A stretch of 6,741 nt of DNA from Brevundimonas sp. (GTDB taxonomy: Bacteria > Pseudomonadota > Alphaproteobacteria > Caulobacterales > Caulobacteraceae), in contig JALAGW010000050.1 of assembly GCA_022712235.1 (NCBI GenBank), positions 1 through 6,741 on the forward strand, given 5' to 3'. The position numbers were made by a program, and so were the translations under genes. The notes beneath the pieces were generated by a model, which saw only the letters and a list, made by a program, of their open reading frames with translations, had not been told where the DNA came from and ran no database searches. Positions 1-6,741 of this stretch are shown piece by piece; the first letter of the stretch is position 1, and each line of letters starts with the position of its first letter.

Positions 1-66
1 CCAGGCAGGCAGGTCGGCCAGCGAGGCTTCATAGACCTGGGTCGGGAAGAGGGGGCGCAGGGACAT
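1..66 (-). CDS. N-terminal fragment of an unrecognised gene, possibly a TIGR02466-type 2OG-Fe(II) oxygenase
   Basis: Read on the minus strand, an ATG at 66-64 opens a frame that stays open for 22 codons to the window edge. The peptide begins MSLRPLFPTQVY. It lies 28 bp downstream of the methyltransferase stop on the same strand, so the two are probably co-transcribed. The start of the form xxLRPLFPTxVYxA resembles the N-terminus of the putative 2-oxoglutarate/Fe(II) oxygenase family TIGR02466. That is a recollection from a very short stretch, and no catalytic residue is inside the window. The sequence before the start, between the two genes, has no strong Shine-Dalgarno. The existence of a gene is fairly likely from the codon pattern and spacing; the family is a weak guess. 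Confidence 0.5.
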   Translation of the reverse strand, partial: MSLRPLFPTQVYEASLADLPAW

Positions 67-94
67 GGCGGGTTCTTAGGCCAAGCGGGCTGCT

Positions 95-865
95 TCAGAA
101 AGGCAGAGCCGCCTCGCCGCGCAGGATGGCCTCGGCCTCGTGGCTGTGCTTGGCGCCGGTGCGGTCGTGCAGGACCAGCGGCGGCAGCAGCCGCAGCGGG
201 GCCTTGCCGGTCTTGATGGCCTGAACCATCACGCGTTTCGCCGGCTGGTCGGCGTAGGGCTGGATGGGGCGGATGGCCAAGGAGCCGGCCTTGTCGGCCA
301 GCAGGGCCAGCAGGTCGGCCAGGCGGTCGGCGCGGTGGATGATCACGATCCTGCCCCCCTCGCGCACGGCCTTCAGCAGGAAGCCGGTCCAGGCCTTTAA
401 GCCGTCGTCGGCCATCCAGGCGCCCATCTTGCCGGGGGCGGGCGCCCGCAGCGCGCCGGGGTCGTCGAAGAAGGGCGGATTGCTGACGGCCCAATCAAAG
501 GTCGGCAGGTCCAGCGCCCGGAATCCCTGCGCCACATCGCCGCTGAGGATGGCGGTGCGGTCGTTGACGCCGTTCAGCGCGGCGTTTTCACGCGCCAGTC
601 CGGCGGCGGTCAGGTCGCGCTCCAGCCCGGTCAGGGCCACGCCGGCGCGTCGCGCCGCCACCTGCATCAGGACTCCGCCCGCGCCGCAGCCCGCCTCGAT
701 CAGGCGCTCGCCCGGCTTGGCGTCCACGGCGGCGGCCAGCAGGGCGGCGTCCATGCCGGCGCGATAGCCCTTCACCGGTTGGCGCAACCGGACGCGACCG
801 CCCAGCAGGGCGGATTCCGCAACTTCTGCGGCGACAGTAAGGGTTGACCCGGCTTGACCCGTCAT
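95..865 (-). CDS. TrmN6/YfiC-like tRNA1(Val) (adenine-N6)-methyltransferase family protein
   Basis: A 256-residue class I SAM-dependent methyltransferase of the MTS (methyltransferase small) type. Seen in the sequence: family-typical N-terminal GGRVRLRQP and GYRAGMDAALLAA (residues 22-45), the SAM-binding glycine loop EAGCGAGG (57-64), an acidic residue after strand 2 (E82, GLERD), and the N6-adenine signature NPPF (129-132). NPPF marks enzymes that methylate an exocyclic amino group. The E. coli homologue TrmN6 (YfiC) methylates A37 of tRNA1(Val). The same substrate is inferred here by family only, and other NPPF enzymes such as PrmC- or RlmF-like proteins share the motif. The start at 865 is chosen because the frame upstream of it runs antisense through the prenyl synthase and loses family resemblance. 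A GGTGG lies a few bases upstream of that ATG. It is divergent from the polyprenyl synthase across 100 bp and probably forms an operon with the gene at 1-66. Confidence 0.85.
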   Translation of the reverse strand: MTGQAGSTLTVAAEVAESALLGGRVRLRQPVKGYRAGMDAALLAAAVDAKPGERLIEAGCGAGGVLMQVAARRAGVALTGLERDLTAAGLARENAALNGVNDRTAILSGDVAQGFRALDLPTFDWAVSNPPFFDDPGALRAPAPGKMGAWMADDGLKAWTGFLLKAVREGGRIVIIHRADRLADLLALLADKAGSLAIRPIQPYADQPAKRVMVQAIKTGKAPLRLLPPLVLHDRTGAKHSHEAEAILRGEAALPF

Positions 866-965
866 GACGCCGCCACCATTGTGCGCCGCATCGCGTTCGG
901 GCAAGCGGATGCGTGTGATTTCCGGGCGAATCTCCTCCTTCGCCCCTGTGCTGAAAGAGAATTTC
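866..965. promoter_or_regulatory. Divergent intergenic region between methyltransferase and polyprenyl synthase
   Basis: These 100 bp must carry the promoters for both divergent genes, because the start codons face away from each other. I could not find a convincing pair of -35/-10 boxes. An in-frame ATG at 864 and a GTG at 948 would extend the synthase upstream, but the translated stretch is rich in Arg, Ser and Pro and does not resemble the family. The region contains one GAATC (928-932), a GANTC site of the kind methylated by CcrM in Caulobacterales. It also contains TTGTGCGCC (879-887), which equals one arm of the inverted repeat at 3665-3685. A single arm without its partner is weak evidence. 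Confidence 0.4.
954..960 (+). promoter_or_regulatory. Ribosome binding site deciding the GTG start of ispB
   Basis: AAAGAGA lies 5 bases before GTG 966. It is purine-rich and in the right place, while the upstream in-frame candidates at 864 and 948 lack a comparable element. This supports the shorter, 338-residue protein. Confidence 0.55.
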
Positions 966-1982
966 GTGGACGCAGCTCTCGTCGCCGCTCCCCGCCCCAA
1001 GGGCGATGTGGACGCTCTTGTTCGTCTGGCGAAGGACGACATGGCGGCGGTTGACGCCCTGATCATCGCCCGGATGCAGTCCGACGTGCCGGTGATCCCC
1101 ATGCTGGCCGAGCATCTGATCTCGGCGGGCGGCAAGCGCCTGCGCCCGCTGCTGACCGTCGCCGCCGCCCGCGCCATCGGGGCTGAGGGCGACATCGCCG
1201 CCGCCACGAAGCTGGCCGCCTCGGTCGAGTTCATCCACACCGCCACCCTGCTGCACGACGACATCGTCGACGGCTCGGAGATGCGGCGCGGCAAGGTGGC
1301 GGCTCACCTGATCTGGGGCGCTGCCTCGTCAGTCCTGGTCGGCGACTTCCTGTTCGCGCGCGCCTTTGAACTGATGGTCGAGACGGATTCGCTGCGGGCG
1401 CTCGGCATCCTGGCGACGGCGTCGAGCGTCATCGCCGAGGGCGAGGTGCTGCAACTGACGCGCGCCCACGACCTGAACCTGGATCAGGACACCTATCTGC
1501 AGATCATCCGCGCCAAGACCGCCGAATTGTTCGCCGCTGCCGCCGAGTCAGGTGCGGTGGGCGCGGGGGCGACCGAGGAACAGGTCAAGGCGCTGCGCGA
1601 TTACGGCATGGCCCTGGGAATCGCCTTCCAGCTGGCCGACGACGCGCTCGATTATGGCAGCGACACGGCGACGCTGGGCAAGAACGCGGGCGACGACTTC
1701 AACGAGGGCAAGGCCACCCTGCCGCTGCTGCTGGCCGTCCAGCGCACCAAGGGCAAGGAAGACCTGTTCTGGGACCGTGTCATCACCAAGGGCGAGCGCA
1801 CGCCCGAGGACTTCACCCGCGCTCGCGAACTGATTTTGGGCACGGGCGCGGTCGAGGCCACGCTGGACGCCGCCGGCGACTATGCCGATCGCGCCAAGGC
1901 GGCCCTGTCGGTCCTGCCGGCCAGCGACTGGCGCTCGGCGCTGGAAGACCTGGCCGACTTCGCGGTCAGCCGCGCGGCCTGA
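966..1982 (+). CDS. ispB: Long-chain polyprenyl (octa/decaprenyl) diphosphate synthase
   Basis: Trans-type prenyltransferase of 338 residues that condenses isopentenyl diphosphate onto an allylic primer to make the side chain of ubiquinone. Visible motifs in order: GGKRLRP (55-61), first aspartate-rich motif DDIVD (98-102), RRGK (107-110), second aspartate-rich motif DDALD (225-229), and the C-terminal GKNAGDDFNEGK...TLPL block (238-254). The residue five before the first motif is a small Ala (A93), which in this family goes with long products. Alphaproteobacteria of this type usually make ubiquinone-10, so decaprenyl diphosphate is the likely product; exact chain length cannot be read from sequence. 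The start is set at GTG 966 because AAAGAGA sits 5 bases upstream and the length then matches IspB (E. coli, 323 residues). GTG 948 and ATG 864 are poorer choices. The stop overlaps the next ATG (TGATG), indicating translational coupling. Confidence 0.93.
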   Translation: MDAALVAAPRPKGDVDALVRLAKDDMAAVDALIIARMQSDVPVIPMLAEHLISAGGKRLRPLLTVAAARAIGAEGDIAAATKLAASVEFIHTATLLHDDIVDGSEMRRGKVAAHLIWGAASSVLVGDFLFARAFELMVETDSLRALGILATASSVIAEGEVLQLTRAHDLNLDQDTYLQIIRAKTAELFAAAAESGAVGAGATEEQVKALRDYGMALGIAFQLADDALDYGSDTATLGKNAGDDFNEGKATLPLLLAVQRTKGKEDLFWDRVITKGERTPEDFTRARELILGTGAVEATLDAAGDYADRAKAALSVLPASDWRSALEDLADFAVSRAA

Positions 1983-2389
1983 TGCTGATCACGGTCGTCA
2001 TGGCGGGGCTGCTGGCAGGCGTCCCACAGGATGCGCCGCGATTCACCATGACATCGGAGCCGGGCGACGCCTTGAAGGCGGAGTTGTTCCGGCTGGCGCC
2101 CGGCGACGCCGACGCTCAGGTCCGCGACCTGCTGGGCGGGGGCGAGGCGGAAGCCTTTAATCTCAAGAAATCCGGAGCCCTGAAGATGGCCTATCGTCGA
2201 TTGACGGGGCCGGGCGCTGGTCTGGTGCTTTACGCCGGACCTTCCAGTGAGCATCGCGTTGACGCAGCCTGTCTTCTGACGCGCACCGCCGATGGCGACC
2301 ACGACAACTCGCAGCGGGCGACGGAATGGTGCCTGTCCTTCGTCCTGAAGACGGCGCCGACGTTGAACATTCCGCCGGCGCCGCTCTAG
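1982..2389 (+). CDS. Small hypothetical protein, probably exported, coupled to ispB
   Basis: A 135-residue protein that I do not recognise. It starts inside the ispB stop codon (TGATG), a classic coupling arrangement, and no separate ribosome site is evident. The first 14 residues (MLITVVMAGLLAGV) are hydrophobic, followed by polar, Pro- and Asp-containing sequence. This suggests a short signal peptide with cleavage after about residue 12-18, though there is no positively charged N-region. The rest appears soluble: an acidic, Ala/Gly-rich part (28-58), a basic patch (KKSGALKMAYRR, 62-73) and two cysteines (C97, C117), which could form a disulphide if the protein is periplasmic. Third-position G/C remains high, so it is coding and not a shadow. 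Its stop lies 4 bp from the stop of the convergent aminotransferase. Function unknown; the only context clue is co-translation with the ubiquinone side-chain enzyme, which may be incidental. Confidence 0.75.
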   Translation: MLITVVMAGLLAGVPQDAPRFTMTSEPGDALKAELFRLAPGDADAQVRDLLGGGEAEAFNLKKSGALKMAYRRLTGPGAGLVLYAGPSSEHRVDAACLLTRTADGDHDNSQRATEWCLSFVLKTAPTLNIPPAPL

Positions 2390-2393
2390 GCGG

Positions 2394-3695
<1,302 letters not shown>

Positions 3696-3720
3696 TCAAA
3701 AGGCGATTTGGGCGAAATTA

Positions 3721-4443
3721 ATGCGGCGGATCGTCGATTTCCTGCTGGATATGGAGGCCCAGCGGTGGCGGACCCTGCTGGTCAGCCTGCTGCTGCTCGG
3801 GGGAATCATCGCCCTGTTCGCCTTCGGCAAAAGCCATTTCACGCTGGGCGCGGAAGAGAAGCTGGAAGCCTGGCTTGAGGGCTACCGCGTCGGCCCCTGG
3901 GGGCTGGTCGCCGCCATCGTGGTCTTCACCCTCTCGGCCTTTGTCGGCATTCCGCAGTTCATCCTGATCGCCGCCTGCGTCGTGGCCTTCGGGCCGTGGT
4001 TCGGATTTCTCTACAGCTGGATCGCCACGGTGGTCTCGGCGGCGGTCACCTATTGGCTGGGGCGCGGGCCCACGGCGCGGGCGCTGGAGCGGTTCGGCGG
4101 TGGGGCGGTTGAGCGCTTGCAGCGGTTCGTCGGACGCAACGCCTTTTCCGCCAGCTTCATCATCAGGAACGTGCCCTCGGCCCCCTTCATCGTCGTCAAC
4201 ATGGCCTTTGGCGCGGTGCGGGCCTCCTTCCCCGGTTTCATGGCCGGCTGCGCGCTGGGCGTCCTGCCCAAGACGGCCCTGGTCGCCTTCTTCGGCGGTT
4301 CCTTCATGGCGGCGGTGTCGGGCGACGGCGTATGGACCTACTTGATCCTGGCTGGCGTTGCAGTTGTCTGGCTGGGGCTGATGATGGCCGTGCGCGAAGT
4401 GGTCAAGCGTCGCGAGGCGGCGCGACTTTCAGACGTGGATTGA
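3721..4443 (+). CDS. VTT-domain (TVP38/TMEM64, DedA-like) inner membrane protein
   Basis: A 240-residue polytopic membrane protein of the VTT (SNARE-associated Golgi, PF09335) superfamily. Hydrophobic segments lie at about 17-36, 60-90, 92-113, 145-165, 168-197 and 205-225. The conserved middle region shows GIPQFILIAA (76-85), TYWLGR (110-115) and the family signature RNVPSAPFIVVN (149-160), followed by G164. DedA/TVP38 relatives include lipid scramblases and flippases, among them undecaprenyl-phosphate recycling proteins; the substrate of this one is not known. The start is uncertain. An ATG at 3673 would add 16 residues, but those codons have low third-position GC (about 9 of 16, against roughly 14 of 16 just after 3721) and the ATG lies inside the inverted repeat. 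I therefore prefer 3721, although no strong Shine-Dalgarno precedes it. The GST gene follows 13 bp later, probably in one operon. Confidence 0.85.
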   Translation: MRRIVDFLLDMEAQRWRTLLVSLLLLGGIIALFAFGKSHFTLGAEEKLEAWLEGYRVGPWGLVAAIVVFTLSAFVGIPQFILIAACVVAFGPWFGFLYSWIATVVSAAVTYWLGRGPTARALERFGGGAVERLQRFVGRNAFSASFIIRNVPSAPFIVVNMAFGAVRASFPGFMAGCALGVLPKTALVAFFGGSFMAAVSGDGVWTYLILAGVAVVWLGLMMAVREVVKRREAARLSDVD

Positions 4444-4456
4444 ACGGGAGACGACG

Positions 4457-5071
4457 ATGCTGAAGCTCTATTATTCCCCTGGCGCCTGCGCCATGGCCTC
4501 GCACATCGCCCTGGAAGAGGCGGGCGCCGCTTATGAGTTGCAGAAGGTCGACCTACGGCAGGGGGAGCAGCGCACGCCCGAGTATCTGGCGATCAATCCG
4601 GCGGGCGTGACGCCGGCGCTGGCGACCGAGCAGGGCGTCATCACCCAGAACGTCGCCATCCTGGCCTATGTGGCCCAGACTCATCCGCACGCCGGCCTGG
4701 CGCCGACCCAGGCCTATGCCTTCGCCCGGATGCAGGCCTTCAACGCCTGGCTGGCCTCGTCCCTGCATCCGGCCATCGGCAAGGTCCTGTTCTCGCGTCC
4801 CCCGCTGGAGGGCGCGGCGCGGGATGAGGCGCTGGAGCAGGCGCTGGCCAGGTATGACCTGGCGGAACAGCATCTGCTGGTCGGACCCTGGGCGCTCGGT
4901 GCGGATCATTCGGTCACGGACGGATATCTGATGGTCTTCACCCGGTGGGCGCGTCAGGCCGACCTGTTGGACAAGGCCCGCTTCCCCGGCCTGAACGCGC
5001 ATCTGGATCGGGTGCAATCGCGTCCCGCCGTTCAACGAGCGCTCGCGGCCGAGGGCCTGTCGGCGATCTGA
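4457..5071 (+). CDS. Glutathione S-transferase, beta-class-like
   Basis: A 204-residue cytosolic protein with an N-terminal thioredoxin-like domain (1-76) and an all-helical C-terminal domain (about 85-200), resembling E. coli GstA (201 residues). Seen: PGACAMASHIALEE (8-21), in which Cys11 corresponds to the catalytic Cys10 of beta-class enzymes; the cis-proline VTPAL (51-55); His104 in SSLHPA, corresponding to His106 of GstA; and the helix N-capping box SVTD (152-155). The glutathione-contacting site usually reading ES or EG before VAI is QN here (Q64-N65), a variant found in some GST subgroups that may alter glutathione binding. A clear GGGAG (4446-4450) stands 6 bases before the ATG, 13 bp after the VTT gene. 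It probably conjugates or reduces electrophiles with glutathione; the substrate is unknown. Confidence 0.92.
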   Translation: MLKLYYSPGACAMASHIALEEAGAAYELQKVDLRQGEQRTPEYLAINPAGVTPALATEQGVITQNVAILAYVAQTHPHAGLAPTQAYAFARMQAFNAWLASSLHPAIGKVLFSRPPLEGAARDEALEQALARYDLAEQHLLVGPWALGADHSVTDGYLMVFTRWARQADLLDKARFPGLNAHLDRVQSRPAVQRALAAEGLSAI

Positions 5072-5095
5072 CGTCTTCGCCCGCAAGCGGGGCTG

Positions 5096-5140
5096 GAAAG
5101 CTTGAGCGGACGGGCTTTCAAGCCTTGCCGTGACAAGGCT
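5096..5140. repeat. Overlapping inverted repeats after the GST gene, possible terminator
   Basis: GAAAGC (5096-5101) pairs with GCTTTC (5114-5119), and GCTTGA (5100-5105) with TCAAGC (5118-5123). AGCCTTG (5121-5127) pairs with CAAGGCT (5134-5140) over a 6-base loop. The first two are mutually exclusive foldings, and the third competes with the second. The position 25-70 bases after the GST stop suits a transcription end, but no run of T follows, so it is not a standard intrinsic terminator. Confidence 0.35.
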
Positions 5141-5231
5141 GTGATCGACGAGTCATAGGCGCTTGCAATCGACGCGGCATGAGGGCAAACGGGCCTGTAG
5201 TCGGCCAGGCGAGGACGATCAGGATGGTTCG

Positions 5232-5247
5232 GCGCACATGGGTGCGC
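5232..5247. repeat. Dyad with 6-bp arms upstream of mreB
   Basis: GCGCAC (5232-5237), spacer ATGG, then GTGCGC (5242-5247). The arms are identical to the central six bases of each arm of the inverted repeat at 3665-3685, but the spacing is 4 bases instead of 7. It lies 75 bp before the mreB start. It could be a related operator, a hairpin in the mRNA leader, or chance in GC-rich sequence. Confidence 0.3.
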
Positions 5248-5312
5248 GGGGCAGGGGCGTCGCCAAGCGGACGAACAAGACTCACGCCCTAGCAGGCCCG
5301 AACAAGCGGTAA

Positions 5313-6362
<1,050 letters not shown>

Positions 6363-6477
6363 GGCCGATCAGCCTGTCGTAGGGGCCGCGTTCTTCGGGA
6401 ATCGGTTTTTGCGATAGGCTCTCACCGCCGGCGAGCGAGGCTCGCCGGTCCCGGATCTCTAGGTAGGAAGGCTGGCC
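6363..6477 (+). other. mreB-mreC intergenic region with hairpin
   Basis: These 115 bp contain no gene. ATCGG followed by TTTTT (6401-6410) can pair with CCGAT (6365-6369), but the loop would be about 31 bases, so this is a weak terminator at best. A perfect hairpin lies further on (6428-6448). A GAATC lies at 6399-6403. AGGAAGG (6465-6471) is a good ribosome site six bases before the mreC GTG. I found no convincing separate promoter for mreC. Confidence 0.45.
6428..6448 (+). repeat. Perfect 9-bp-stem hairpin between mreB and mreC
   Basis: CCGGCGAGC (6428-6436), loop GAG, then the exact reverse complement GCTCGCCGG (6440-6448). The stem is very GC-rich and would be a stable RNA structure 30 bases before the mreC start. 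No T-run follows, so it is not a typical terminator. It may act as a processing or stability element that gives unequal MreB and MreC amounts, which is inference. Confidence 0.55.
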
Positions 6478-6741
6478 GTGGCGTTTCGCGACGGACCGTT
6501 CGAGAATCTGAAGGTGCCGCTGGCCTGGACGGCCGCGGTCATGGTCGTCGGCGGCATCGTCGCTGCGATCATGCTTCTGCTCGCCGATCGACCACAGCCG
6601 GGCGCGGATGACCTTCAGCCGGCGCAGGCCGCGTTCGACACCGCCGCAGGAACCACGGGCGGCGTCCTCGCCGCGCCGGTGCGCTGGACCGGCGACGCCG
6701 TCGATTACGTCAAAGGCTATTTCTTCGCCGTGTCGGAGAAC
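6478..6741 (+). CDS. mreC: Rod shape-determining protein MreC, N-terminal part
   Basis: The first 88 residues of MreC; the frame is open to the window edge. The GTG start is preceded by AGGAAGG at 6 bases' spacing. The protein begins MAFRDGPFENLKVPL, then has one transmembrane segment at about 14-36, an Ala/Gly-rich linker, and the conserved APVRWTG (66-72) and YFFAVSEN (81-88) that lead into the family's coiled coil. MreC is a bitopic inner membrane protein whose periplasmic domain links MreB filaments to MreD, RodA and PBP2. The N-terminal layout and its place right after mreB make the call secure even though the conserved beta domain is outside the window. Confidence 0.92.
   Translation, partial: MAFRDGPFENLKVPLAWTAAVMVVGGIVAAIMLLLADRPQPGADDLQPAQAAFDTAAGTTGGVLAAPVRWTGDAVDYVKGYFFAVSEN

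Noticed and set aside
864..965. N-terminal extension of the polyprenyl synthase from ATG 864
   Set aside because: It would overlap the methyltransferase start, the translated stretch does not look like the family, and a better GTG with a ribosome site exists at 966.
866..1294. Minus-strand extension of the methyltransferase frame to 399 residues
   Set aside because: The extra part runs antisense through ispB, is Arg/Ser/Ala-rich without family resemblance, and the methyltransferase family starts near 865.
6365..6410. Intrinsic terminator after mreB (CCGAT ... ATCGG TTTTT)
   Set aside because: The stem is only 5 bp with a loop of about 31 bases; too weak to call, so only mentioned in the intergenic entry.

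Overview
The window reads as ordinary core chromosome of a high-GC alphaproteobacterium. MreB, the aspartate/prephenate-type aminotransferase and the start of MreC look most like Caulobacteraceae proteins (Caulobacter or Brevundimonas type). This placement is from memory of family sequences, not from a search. Codon third positions are strongly G/C throughout the genes. I see no IS element, phage gene, tRNA, rRNA or CRISPR array.

Left part (1-2389): a minus-strand pair made of a TrmN6/YfiC-like N6-adenine methyltransferase (95-865) and, 28 bp downstream, the first 22 codons of a second gene that leaves the window (1-66). A 100-bp divergent gap separates this pair from a plus-strand pair: a long-chain polyprenyl diphosphate synthase (966-1982, side chain of ubiquinone) and a small unrecognised, probably exported protein (1982-2389) that overlaps it by one base (TGATG).

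Middle (2394-5071): a class I aminotransferase of the AatA type on the minus strand (2394-3599), converging on the small protein with only 4 bp between the stop codons. It is divergent from a two-gene plus-strand unit: a VTT-domain (TVP38/DedA-like) membrane protein (called here from 3721) and a beta-class-like glutathione S-transferase 13 bp further on. The gap between the two divergent units holds a perfect 21-bp inverted repeat (3665-3685). It overlaps the -35 box of a plausible aminotransferase promoter and is the most interesting regulatory signal in the window.

Right part (5072-6741): a 250-bp non-coding stretch with several small inverted repeats leads into mreB (5322-6362). After a 115-bp gap containing a perfect 9-bp-stem hairpin comes the first 88 codons of mreC (6478 onward). 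This is the start of the classical mre cell-shape cluster that guides the peptidoglycan elongation machinery.

I do not find an undescribed multi-gene system here. What merits a second look is regulatory (the 3665-3685 dyad, a related dyad before mreB, the mreB-mreC hairpin), plus the small protein coupled to the prenyl synthase and a few start-site corrections.
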